Source of the DNA: JBHHYS01 sp046757645
GTDB taxonomy: Bacteria; Acidobacteriota; Terriglobia; Acidiferrales; 2-02-FULL-67-57
Length of the DNA stretch: 50,671 bases
Reading direction: 5' to 3'
Assembly (NCBI GenBank): GCA_046757645.1
Contig: JBHHYS010000003.1
Coordinates: forward strand, 1-50,671
The notes under the pieces are model-generated. The model was not told the DNA's origin. It worked only from the letters and a program-made list of their open reading frames with translations, and ran no database searches. Each line of letters starts with the position of its first letter. Position 1 is the stretch's first letter. Made by a program: the position numbers and the translations under genes. Positions 32,762 through 40,238 of the stretch are shown piece by piece.

Positions 32762-33643
32762 CTACAGGGGCGTGACGATAACTATGTCCTGGTAGCTCAC
32801 ACATCTTTTCCGGGTCCGCCCCGCCCACGACCCGTAGTGGATCGGCTCACGGAGACGCAGGCCCTTCCGCGATAGTAGTTCCCGGACGGTGTCCTCCCCG
32901 TACCCGACGGCCGCTTCAGGGAAATCCGGGTTGGCCACTGCATAATCGTCGCAGGTGTGGCTGAACGCCAGCGCGCTGCGACCTTGCTCCGTCAGCCTTC
33001 GCTGCTCATCGTTCAGCAGGAAAAAAGTCAAAAGGGCTCGCCCGTGAGGGTCGAGCAGCCGTGCCACCTCCTCAACATAGCGCTCCAGGCCAGCGGGGAG
33101 CATGTGGGTGAACACCGAAACCAGCGCGACAAAGTCGAAGGAGCGCTCCGGGAAGGGGAAGCGGTACTCGCTCGCCCGTTGGGTGGCGCGGGGGTTGTAG
33201 AGCTTGCTGAACAAGTCGGTGTGTAGAAAGGAAAAGTTCGGATACCGCGCCCCGATGGTCCGTTGGCACCAGCGCACTGCGTCCGCACAAATCTCCGTTC
33301 CCACGTAGCTCCCCGGGGCGCTCAGATAGCGCGCCAGCGGCCAGGCCATTCGCCCTGCGCCGCAGCCAATCTCCAGCACGTGATCGTCCGGGCGGAGGTC
33401 GCCGAGCGCTTGGAAATGCCCCAGGAATTCCTTCCCGATGGCGTCATAGTCGCCCCTGCCGATCAACTCCTGGAGCCGCAGGGGTGGCCAATGGGCGCGA
33501 CCCGTGGCATGCCTCCAGGCGAAATCGCCTGCTCCCAGAACCGCTTGGTAGGCCGGGCGCAGCGTGCGCCGCACCGGAGCCGGCAGCACCCGGCGCACTG
33601 CCAGCAGCGGTCTGCTCTCTAAGATGTCGAACATGCTCTTCAT
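32762..33643 (-). CDS. class I SAM-dependent methyltransferase
   Basis: 293 aa. Motif I is VLEIGCGAGRMAWPLA at about residues 88-103. It is followed by YVGTEICADAVRWCQ (acidic end of beta 2), FPFPERSFDFVALVSVFTHM (motif post II) and LLDPHGRALLTFFLLNDEQ. The C-terminal part carries a Trp/Tyr-rich acceptor-binding region. Neighbouring methyltransferases on the same strand suggest a small-molecule or surface-polymer pathway, but no glycosyltransferases are nearby. GTG at 33649 is an alternative start two codons upstream. Confidence 0.82.
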   Translation of the reverse strand: MKSMFDILESRPLLAVRRVLPAPVRRTLRPAYQAVLGAGDFAWRHATGRAHWPPLRLQELIGRGDYDAIGKEFLGHFQALGDLRPDDHVLEIGCGAGRMAWPLARYLSAPGSYVGTEICADAVRWCQRTIGARYPNFSFLHTDLFSKLYNPRATQRASEYRFPFPERSFDFVALVSVFTHMLPAGLERYVEEVARLLDPHGRALLTFFLLNDEQRRLTEQGRSALAFSHTCDDYAVANPDFPEAAVGYGEDTVRELLSRKGLRLREPIHYGSWAGRTRKRCVSYQDIVIVTPL

Positions 33644-33756
33644 AGCCACGCGGCAAGAGCGTACTTATAGCATAGGTAGAAGAGCGCTGCGCCCGTACGC
33701 TGAGCTTCCCGCGACAAGCTTGCCGGCAGAGGATGGCCGGCCATCCGAAGCTCTGC

Positions 33757-34611
33757 TCAGGCGGAGCGGAGGATGGCGTCCGCGATGCGGGCCACCTGCA
33801 CCATCTCAGGCACGTCGTGAACCCGTACGATGTGCGCGCCCGCCAGGATGGCCGCTGCCACGGTCGCCGCGCTCCCCAGCAGGCGTGCCTCCGGGGCCTG
33901 GTTCAGGACTTTCCCGATGAAGGTCTTGCGCGAAGTGCCGATCATGATGGGCAGCTTGAACTTCTCCAGCCGCCGCAGATGGCAGAGAATCTCGAAGTTC
34001 TGCGTCACCGTCTTGCCGAAGCCAATGCCGGGGTCAATGACCAGTTGGGTGCGCCGCAGACCCGCCCCTCGGGCTCGCTCCACCGACCAACGCAAGCCCC
34101 TCTCTATCTCGCGAAGGATGTTTTTCGCCGGGGGCAACTGCTGCATGGTCTTGGGGGTGCCGCGGATGTGCATCAGCACCAGCGGGACTTGGCGCCGCTT
34201 CGCCACTCGGGCCAGGGCGGGGTCGGCGCGCAGGCCGCTGATGTCGTTGATCATCTGCGCCCCGGCCTGGATGGCCGCCTCGGCCACCTCAACCTTGCGG
34301 GTGTCCACCGAAATGGGGATGCGGAGCCGCGGGCGCAGGCCGCGCAACACCGGCAGGATGCGCTTCAACTCTTCTTGGGCGGAAACGCCGGTTGAGCCCG
34401 GGCGCGCCGACTCCCCGCCCACGTCAATCAAGTCGGCGCCAGCGCGCTGCATCTGGAGGGCGTGCACAACCGCTTTCTGGGGGTCGAGGAACAGCCCGCC
34501 ATCGCTGAAGGAATCCGGGGTGACGTTCAGCACGCCCATCACCAGGGTGCGCTCCCCCAAGACCAGCACGGTCGAGGGCAAGGTCAAAGCGAACTTGCGG
34601 CGCGGCTCCAT
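33757..34611 (-). CDS. folP: dihydropteroate synthase FolP
   Basis: Condenses para-aminobenzoate with hydroxymethyl-dihydropterin diphosphate in folate synthesis. 284 aa. The diphosphate loop VMGVLNVTPDSFSDGG is near residues 24-39, GADLIDVGGESARPGS near 58-73, ISVDTRK near 98, and MINDISGL, LVLMHIRG and VIDPGIGFGKT follow. The C-terminal SRKTFIG loop is present. GGGAGGGAG is close to the ATG at 34611, which is why the longer open frame upstream is rejected. In many relatives folP lies between ftsH and cdaA on the same strand; here it is on the other strand. Confidence 0.96.
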   Translation of the reverse strand: MEPRRKFALTLPSTVLVLGERTLVMGVLNVTPDSFSDGGLFLDPQKAVVHALQMQRAGADLIDVGGESARPGSTGVSAQEELKRILPVLRGLRPRLRIPISVDTRKVEVAEAAIQAGAQMINDISGLRADPALARVAKRRQVPLVLMHIRGTPKTMQQLPPAKNILREIERGLRWSVERARGAGLRRTQLVIDPGIGFGKTVTQNFEILCHLRRLEKFKLPIMIGTSRKTFIGKVLNQAPEARLLGSAATVAAAILAGAHIVRVHDVPEMVQVARIADAILRSA

Positions 34612-34895
34612 GGTTACTCCCTCCCGGGCCGCCGGTATTATAGGCCGGTTTAGCGCCGAAGGCGTGCGCGGAGGTGGGCCACCCGGCTGGGCCGCCGGCC
34701 CCAGGAGAGGGTTCGCAATGTGTAGTCGGCAGCAATTGGGAGGTGAATCCACATTGGGGTGGGGGCAGGGGGGAGACAGCGGGAGCGGCCGGGGGCGAGC
34801 CCCTGCCCTACCCATAGGGGAAAACGACCGGGTGCCAAAAGGCACCAGCGAGTGGTTAGAGGAAATGCACCAGCGGTTCTTCCTCGACGCTGGGG
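34612..34895. repeat. short intergenic stretch with palindromic repeat
   Basis: No gene is seen. GGGGCGAGCCCCTGCCCTACCC at about 34790-34812 is another member of the intergenic repeat family (arms GGGGC and GCCCC, tail GCCCTACCC). Confidence 0.5.
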
Positions 34896-35695
34896 CTACT
34901 CGATGCGGATGCTGCCCGAGCCGGTGCGCAAGCGCAGCCGGAAGCCGCCGCCGCGCACCTTCCCGCGGAGCTCGTGTCGGCTGAGGCTGCCCTGGACAGT
35001 GATGGGGAACTCGGTATGGATTCCGCCTGAGCCGGTGCGGGCATAGAGGTCGTAGCCGCCCTCTGCGGGCAGCTCCACGCGCACGCTGCCGGACCCGGTC
35101 CGGATTTCGACATCCGCTGGCGTGGTCTGCTGCAACTTCACGCTCCCGCTGCCGGTGGTGGCCACGAACGCGCCGCCGATGCCGGTGGCGCGGATGGAGC
35201 CGCTGCCGGTGGTGGCACGCACGCCGGCGTTGACCGAGTTGAGGGTGATGTTGCCCGAGCCCGTACTGACTTTCGCCGGCCCCGCACCCCCTGGATCGCT
35301 TGGCGGCCGGAGCCGGTGGAGGACTGCAAGCGGGTTTCGACGGGAACCAGAAGCTCGTAACTGATGGAAACGTTCCGGCGCAACTCGCGGTCCTCGATGT
35401 GTCCGATGCGGATGCTGTTGCCATCCTGCTCGATGGGCGGGTTGGATTCCAGAGCGCGGACTTTGTAATCGTCGCGTGAGCGGATGGTGCCCCGCACAAC
35501 CACCTGGCCGGGCTCTCCGGTGCGCACGCTGATGCTTCCCGACCCGGTTTTGACCTCCAAGTCGACCGGGCCGGTGACCGCCAAGGTGCGCTCGAACGAA
35601 CCCGAGGCGGCGGAGACGCCCGCGGAGCCCAGCGCGACCGTGGCCAGCACTGCCAGGGTGACTACCACTACAGGCCAACGCAAGCGAGTGTTCAT
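34896..35695 (-). pseudogene. secreted DUF4097-type repeat protein, frameshifted
   Basis: Exported protein with a signal peptide (MNTRLRWPVVVVTLAVLAT, cleavage near VSAAS) and a right-handed beta-solenoid-like series of TGSGSI repeats: VKTGSGSISVRTG, STGSGNITLN, TTGSGSIRATG, TTGSGSVKLQQ, RTGSGSVRVEL, RTGSGGIHTEF and RTGSGSIRIE at the end. The N-terminal part is in one frame (to about 35284) and the rest in another. A missing G in the GGGG run near 35279-35284 would restore one continuous reading of about 266 aa. This may be a real mutation or an assembly error in a homopolymer. ATG at 35695 with GGGAGGAGGGG upstream. Confidence 0.75.
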
Positions 35696-35736
35696 TGCCT
35701 CTCCCCTCCTCCCGATAAAGATACCTTCTGGAAATA

Positions 35737-35748
35737 GAGTACGTACTC
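35737..35748. promoter_or_regulatory. perfect 12-bp palindrome upstream of the DUF4097 gene
   Basis: GAGTACGTACTC lies 42-53 bp before the start codon on the minus strand, where a promoter would be expected. A perfect, moderately AT-containing palindrome here suggests a repressor site, but no regulator gene is nearby. Confidence 0.35.
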
Positions 35749-36110
35749 AGGCGGCCAAAGGTTTAGACGAACTGGGGCCTCAAAGGTAAGCCCACCCCGC
35801 CCCCGGGGTTGCCGGGCATCCTGGCTGGTTTCGAATCCACTCTTCCGGGAAGCTGATGCGGCGCAGCCAGCTCACCCCGCGCGGGCCCAAAGGCAAACCG
35901 AGCCAATGCGGGTTCACCGGGGCTGTAGTCCATCCGCGGGGGAATCGCCGCCAACGGGAAGCTCTCTGCACAGTAGCTGCAACGGTTGGGCGTCGCGCGG
36001 AAGCCCTCCCGGTTGAGAGCTCATCCGAGGCGGTCAATCCATTGGGATTTCAGCGGTTAGGGCTGAGGGGGCAGGAGTTGAGTTGGCACGTGATTTGCAC
36101 CGAGCCAGTC
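35749..36110. other. intergenic stretch, no gene seen
   Basis: Short open frames on the minus strand (for example 35780-36037, with a Trp-rich stretch GWTTAPVNPHWLGLPLGP) show no family and no ribosome-binding site. I do not annotate them. Confidence 0.45.
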
Positions 36111-36225
36111 GCCCGGGGTGGCGGAAACGGCAGACGCGGAGGGAAATCTCAATACCCCCATTAGGTGGCGAGAGCCCTCTGTCCCCCAAAGGGACGTGTC
36201 GGTTCGAACCCGGCCCCCGGCACCA
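36111..36225 (+). tRNA. tRNA-Leu-like gene with abnormal anticodon arm (possible pseudo-tRNA)
   Basis: The 5' part (GCCCGGGGTGGCGGAAACGG then CAGACGC) is the acceptor and D arm of a bacterial tRNA-Leu. The 3' part has a class II variable arm (GTCCC-CCAAA-GGGAC), a T arm (GTCGG-TTCGAAC-CCGGC) and an encoded CCA at 36223-36225. The anticodon stem GAGGG/CCCTC encloses about 31 nt rather than 7, with no U33 in the normal place. The first acceptor pair is also mismatched. The total of 115 nt is about 28 too long. It is either a decayed gene or carries an unusual insertion. Confidence 0.55.
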
Positions 36226-36406
36226 TAAAATCCTGGCCCAAAAACGCTCCCAACCAGGCGGCCTTAACTGCCTGCCTCTCTCCCTGGGCTGGTCCAAGAT
36301 TTGGACTGCCCGAAAACAGATGTATTTGGGAACCTCCAGAGTCGGGAATCTGCACCTTGAAGGCTAAGAACTTACGACCGGGTCAGCGGCTAGGTTTCCT
36401 GAACCC
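36226..36406. other. left end of the low-GC segment, no gene seen
   Basis: Spacer between the tRNA-like gene and a convergent hypothetical gene. No integrase fragment or promoter is recognised. Confidence 0.4.
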
Positions 36407-37081
36407 CTACCAACTGCCCATCTCAGCCTGCCACTCGCGATCCTGCCCAATCTGCTCAATGATTGTTCCGAGGTAGTGCGAAACTTTGTGGACAGCACGC
36501 TTTACTGCCTGAAGGTCAATAACCTCCAACTCAGGCAGGGTCGGCTTTCCCTTGGTGTCAACCGGATACCTGGAAGCCTGAGAGGTAGGGTCGTGCTGGT
36601 TGAAGTCTTCGATTAATTTCTGGCATGCTTCCGTACACTCAGCAGAGGCCCACTCTGAAAAACGGGGATAGACTTCCTTAACTTTCTCCCACAGTTCCCT
36701 CAAGCTGTGTTTCCTAGCAAGCCACTGCCTAAGTTCGTGGGTGCAGCCGGGGCAACAAAAGAGCACGTATTTGAGTTGTAGTTCAAGGTGGTGCCGGTAA
36801 TGCGCCAAGACGGGATAGATGAGTTCGTCTTCCCAAGGTAACCCTTTAAGGCTCTCAACCAATCGATCAGCTGCCGCCAAAAAGCCATCCGCGTAGAGTT
36901 GCCATCTCCCCGTTGTTCTTCGCGGCTCACCATAGGGGGTCAACCCCAAAGGATCAAGGCGGGCTCCGGTAGGGCTCGCAAGAAACAACCGGTCTCCCGG
37001 GTTGGGCAGCCAATCTGCCAGCTCACTCTCGATGTCAGATTGTGAGGAAGACTCTCCCGTCCCAGGTTCTTCGTCGCTCAC
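36407..37081 (-). CDS. hypothetical protein (HEPN-like helical domain possible)
   Basis: 224 aa from the GTG at 37081, which has AGGAAGG 8 bp upstream; a longer TTG start at 37111 is less likely. Helical protein with LAHYRHHLELQLKYVLF around residues 95-110 and a C-terminal helix LQAVKRAVHKVSHYLGTIIE. The pattern of a HxLExxLK helix with a later R-x(n)-H helix recalls HEPN domains, but this is not firm. CCPGC (about 112-116) could be a half zinc site. Low GC relative to neighbours. Divergent from the next gene, and both sit in the tRNA-flanked segment. Confidence 0.6.
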   Translation of the reverse strand: MSDEEPGTGESSSQSDIESELADWLPNPGDRLFLASPTGARLDPLGLTPYGEPRRTTGRWQLYADGFLAAADRLVESLKGLPWEDELIYPVLAHYRHHLELQLKYVLFCCPGCTHELRQWLARKHSLRELWEKVKEVYPRFSEWASAECTEACQKLIEDFNQHDPTSQASRYPVDTKGKPTLPELEVIDLQAVKRAVHKVSHYLGTIIEQIGQDREWQAEMGSW

Positions 37082-37451
37082 GTTTCCCTTCCTTTGAGGA
37101 GTGTAGTTCAAAACCTAGCAGGCGCTTGCGCGGCCCTTTCAGGCTGTCGTAGTCCCAAACAGACCACAGCTCCCAGAAATATGTGCGCAAGTGGTAAATC
37201 AATTTCTCGTAACTGGCAGGCGATCGCTGAGACAGTTTCGCGCGGAAAAAGCAGAGTCCTCATGATACTTGGCACCTCACAACGCTGTTTCGATCTGCTC
37301 CAAGAACATCGCGGTTGATTCCAAGGATACAGTAGAATCCACTGTGCGGCTAGACCGACGGATCGAAAAGTGGCTCGTCCAGCCGTGCCACCTGCCGCAA
37401 CTTGCCTCCTCAAGCGGAAAGAACACTGAAGGGACTGAACGGAGGAACCAG

Positions 37452-38078
37452 GTGAAGATTCCATACCGACTGCCCTGCCAAAACTGCAGTGCAACCGATC
37501 CAGTAGAACTCCATCTCGACGACGACTCCCCTAAGTGGGTGTGTCATTGTGGGCATACGAATTTCGGCTTCTTTGAACTCGACTTTACAGTGGGATACAA
37601 AATACTGGCACGAAGCGAGTACGAGCACAACAGTCGGAAGGATTACTCCATGTCCATAATTTTCTCAGCGATGGCTTTTGAGTGCGAACTGTCGCGCTTG
37701 TTTCGCAAGTGGACGGACATCGCTTCACTAAGGGCAGGAAGCGGTCCAATCAGCGACGCCGAGATTGAAGCGATGCTGCGCCGCCACAAGAACGTCAAAG
37801 AGAAGATCGAAGAAGTCGGTAAGCTGCTTGACCGTCGGGGCATAGACGAATTTGCCAGCTCCTCTGAGGAACTGCGTGAGGTTATAGTGAGCCGCTTCCC
37901 TAGCCTGCATCTGGGCTCTCTGGCGGAAGATTTCCAAAAGACGCTATTCTGGCCACGAAATCGAATCCTTCACGCAGGGTACACGAAATACCGGGAGGAA
38001 GACTCGGCTCGCTGCTACAGCATCGCCCAGCTCGGCTTAGGGGTTCTCCGCGAGATGGATCATGCCAAAAGAGCTTAG
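37452..38078 (+). CDS. zinc-ribbon plus HEPN-like protein
   Basis: 208 aa from the GTG at 37452 (GGAGGAA upstream). The N-terminus has a zinc ribbon: CQNC at about residues 8-11 and CHCG near 31-34. A helical domain follows with a Glu-rich helix (MAFECELSRLF) and, near the C-terminus, WPRNRILHAGY, which fits the R-x4-6-H motif of HEPN ribonucleases and related abortive-infection proteins. The open frame extends back to 37269 but that part looks non-coding. A defence role is possible because HEPN proteins are common toxins. No partner nucleotidyltransferase is seen. Confidence 0.62.
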   Translation: MKIPYRLPCQNCSATDPVELHLDDDSPKWVCHCGHTNFGFFELDFTVGYKILARSEYEHNSRKDYSMSIIFSAMAFECELSRLFRKWTDIASLRAGSGPISDAEIEAMLRRHKNVKEKIEEVGKLLDRRGIDEFASSSEELREVIVSRFPSLHLGSLAEDFQKTLFWPRNRILHAGYTKYREEDSARCYSIAQLGLGVLREMDHAKRA

Positions 38079-38132
38079 GCGGCAAGGCGTATCTCGGCCA
38101 GCACTGGAATAACAGGCGCAGCCGTCCACGCC

Positions 38133-38146
38133 GCGCCCCCGGCACC
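38133..38146. repeat. copy of a tRNA 3' end (candidate right attachment site)
   Basis: GCCCCCGGCACCAT, identical to the last 14 bases at the CCA end of the tRNA-Leu-like gene (about 36213-36226). The same 3' end (GCCCCCGGCACCA) also occurs in the CAT tRNA at 21.8 kb. Together with the tRNA-like gene it brackets a 1.9-kb low-GC segment with two orphan genes. Confidence 0.5.
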
Positions 38147-38402
38147 ATGCGGGCTCACACCCCAACCCGGTCAAGCGCCGGCGAGGAGTCGGCCAGAAAA
38201 TCCGTGCCGCAGAGAGGGAGTGGAGGGGGACTCTTTGCGGAAATGCGCTTACGGAGCCGCGGGTAGAGCTTCACCAGGATTGCCCCGGGCCAACTCACCC
38301 GGGAAGCGTAGGGGGGATTCCACCCAGGAGTGATCCGGGATCCAAGAGAGGAAGTGAGAAAGCCATAGAGCGTGCCGGGGGCGGGGAGGGAATTCCCGGG
38401 GC
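38147..38402. other. intergenic stretch, no gene seen
   Basis: High-GC sequence between the candidate attachment site and the PilZ gene. An open frame on the minus strand shows no recognisable family. Confidence 0.4.
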
Positions 38403-38720
38403 TCAAAAAAATTCCACGCGTCCTGCCTTGGTCATAACAGTAATGATGCCCCGCAGACGGGTGCGGTCGGCGTCACTAATCTCCACAAACTCCACGCCCA
38501 TGCCGGCACCCTCGTCCACCCGGCGGACCATCGCCCCCACCGTGATGCTAACCTCGTCGCTCAGCCAGATTCGCATCCGAAGCATTCGACCCCGGGAGAG
38601 TGGGCGCGGGTCATCGATGTAGGCACCGGAGATACTGATGTCGCGCACCCGGGGTTGCATCTCGGGATAATCGACTCGAAAGTGGATCCGCGGATTGCCG
38701 CGTCGCTCGGCGTCCCCCAT
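38403..38720 (-). CDS. PilZ-domain protein
   Basis: 105 aa from the ATG at 38720. A PilZ-like beta barrel carries an RRxxPR-type N-terminal motif (ERRGNPRIHFRV), then VRDISISGAYID, the D/NxSxxGxxx loop, and MRIWLSDEVSITVGAMVRRV. The c-di-GMP-binding Arg pair is only partly kept (RRGNPR). If functional it would bind c-di-GMP and act as a small adaptor. It is divergently placed from cdaA, whose product makes the other cyclic dinucleotide, c-di-AMP. In-frame starts up to 38792 are possible but less likely. Confidence 0.75.
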   Translation of the reverse strand: MGDAERRGNPRIHFRVDYPEMQPRVRDISISGAYIDDPRPLSRGRMLRMRIWLSDEVSITVGAMVRRVDEGAGMGVEFVEISDADRTRLRGIITVMTKAGRVEFF

Positions 38721-39016
38721 TGCTAGCAGTATACCACCGAGTGGTGGGGGATTGTTTGATTTTGACCGGCCTCGTAGCCCGAAGCCGCCCACACGACAGC
38801 CCCCTGCAGTTGGCCGCTATGGTAGACCGCGCCCGCAGGCAAGTCACCGCGCCGGGAGGGAGGCAAAAGAAGCTGGCGAATCGAAGGACCGAAGCGCTCG
38901 GCTATGGTTCCTTTGCTTCTTTTGAGTCCTTTGCTTCCTTTCCCTTCCTTGCCTGCCGCTGCGCTTGCACGGGTTCGGGTGCCCACGGTATAAAGGCACG
39001 CAGAAGGGGGAGAGTC

Positions 39017-39844
39017 GTGGGTAATTACCTCATGCTGGCGGCCCCGCCCCTGGGGGGAGAGGCGGCGCTGGTAAATATGGACTGGGTGGCGCTGGCCGAT
39101 GTGGTGGTGGTGGCGGTGGTGGTCTACTACTTCCTCAAATTGATCAAGGAAACGCGCGCCTTTCCCATGCTGCTGGCGGCGGTGCTATTGCTGGGGATTT
39201 ACTACGGCACCACCTGGGGGCGGCTGGAGGCGATGCGCTGGTTGCTGACCAAGCTCCTGCCCGTCTTCGTTTTTGCCCTGGTGGTCATCTATCAGGGGGA
39301 GATTCGCCGGGGGCTGGCGCGGCTGGGACGGGTGCCGCTGGTGGCGCGGCTGACCGCGGCCGAGCGCGCCGAGCCCTACGACGACATCGTGCTGGCCTGC
39401 AGCTACCTTTCCCAGCAACGCATCGGGGCGCTGATCGTCCTGGAGCGGCGGATCACTTTGCACACCTACATCGAAAGCGGCATCGCGCTCGACGCCCTGC
39501 TCAGCTACGACCTGCTGGTCAGCATCTTCTTGCCGCAATCGGCGCTGCACGATGGCGCCGCCATTGTGCGCAAGAACCGCATCGTGGCCGCCTCCTGCTT
39601 CCTGCCGCTCTCGCTCAATCCCCTGCTCTCCACGCAACTGGGTACGCGGCATCGGGCCGCCATCGGAGTGACGGAGGAGTCGGACGCCGTAGTGGTAGTG
39701 GTGAGCGAGGAGACGGGGGCGATTGCGTTGATGAGCGCGGGTACGGTGGATCTGAACTTGACCCCAGAACAGTTGCGGGAGCGGCTGCGGCGGCTGCTGC
39801 GCGAGGGGCCGCCGCGACTGCCGCTTTCCGGGCGGACGGGTTGA
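39017..39844 (+). CDS. cdaA: diadenylate cyclase CdaA
   Basis: Makes c-di-AMP from two ATP. Three membrane helices (about residues 24-42, 48-64 and 75-93) precede a DisA_N catalytic domain with the DGA motif in SALHDGAAIV (about 176-185) and the RHR motif in GTRHRAAIGV (209-218). It ends in a proline/arginine-rich tail. GTG at 39017 has GGGGGAGAG upstream; ATG at 39032 is an alternative. It is followed 4 bp later by cdaR and then glmM, the conserved order that links c-di-AMP to peptidoglycan precursor synthesis. Confidence 0.95.
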   Translation: MGNYLMLAAPPLGGEAALVNMDWVALADVVVVAVVVYYFLKLIKETRAFPMLLAAVLLLGIYYGTTWGRLEAMRWLLTKLLPVFVFALVVIYQGEIRRGLARLGRVPLVARLTAAERAEPYDDIVLACSYLSQQRIGALIVLERRITLHTYIESGIALDALLSYDLLVSIFLPQSALHDGAAIVRKNRIVAASCFLPLSLNPLLSTQLGTRHRAAIGVTEESDAVVVVVSEETGAIALMSAGTVDLNLTPEQLRERLRRLLREGPPRLPLSGRTG

Positions 39845-39848
39845 GGCG

Positions 39849-40235
39849 ATGGGCCGCTGGCTGCTGCGGGTGCTGCTGAACAACTGGTGGCTGAAGCTGC
39901 TTTCGCTGGGGCTCGCCTACGGGCTGTGGGTGATTGTCACGCAGGGGCCGGCGGTGGAGATCGGCTTCTCGGTGCCGCTGGAGCTGCGGCACCTCCCGGA
40001 GGAGTTGCAGGTGGCGGGCGACTTTCCCACCCGAGTGTATCTGGAGCTGCGCGGCCCCGCCGACCGTTTGCGGCGGTTGGCCCCGGAGGAGATCGCCGTG
40101 GTGGTGGAGTTGAGCGGGACCCCGGCGGGCAACCACTGGTTTCCGCTTGAGGCCAAAAACGTGCAAGTGCCAGCGGGGATCGAAGTGGTGCGCATCATCC
40201 CCGAAGAGGTGCAGTTGGAGCTGGTGCCGCGCTGA
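39849..40235 (+). CDS. cdaR: YbbR-like regulator of CdaA (CdaR), single domain
   Basis: 128 aa. An N-terminal membrane anchor (residues 5-33, LLNNWWLKLLSLGLAYGLWV) is the YbbR-family signature NNxxLKLLSLxLA. One YbbR domain follows (VPLELRHLPEELQVAGDFPT ... VQLELVPR). Most CdaR proteins carry two to four YbbR repeats, so this is a short form. The gene lies between cdaA (4 bp) and glmM (3 bp). CdaR interacts with CdaA in other bacteria; the role here is inferred from family and order. Confidence 0.9.
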   Translation: MGRWLLRVLLNNWWLKLLSLGLAYGLWVIVTQGPAVEIGFSVPLELRHLPEELQVAGDFPTRVYLELRGPADRLRRLAPEEIAVVVELSGTPAGNHWFPLEAKNVQVPAGIEVVRIIPEEVQLELVPR

Positions 40236-40238
40236 GTG

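Noticed and set aside
35780..36037. 85-codon minus-strand frame with a Trp-rich centre
   Set aside because: Some internal residues look protein-like, but there is no start signal, no family and no neighbour support.
36111..36225. Considered as tRNA-Sec (to go with the selenoproteins)
   Set aside because: No TCA anticodon, no extended acceptor stem, and the D and T arms match tRNA-Leu.
36111..36225. Canonical 37/38 tRNA intron in the tRNA-Leu-like gene
   Set aside because: Removing a segment after position 37 does not leave a U33-containing 7-nt loop, so a normal tRNA intron cannot be drawn.
38155..38406. 83-codon minus-strand frame before the PilZ gene
   Set aside because: Pro-rich with no family, no ribosome-binding site, and it overlaps the end of the PilZ gene.
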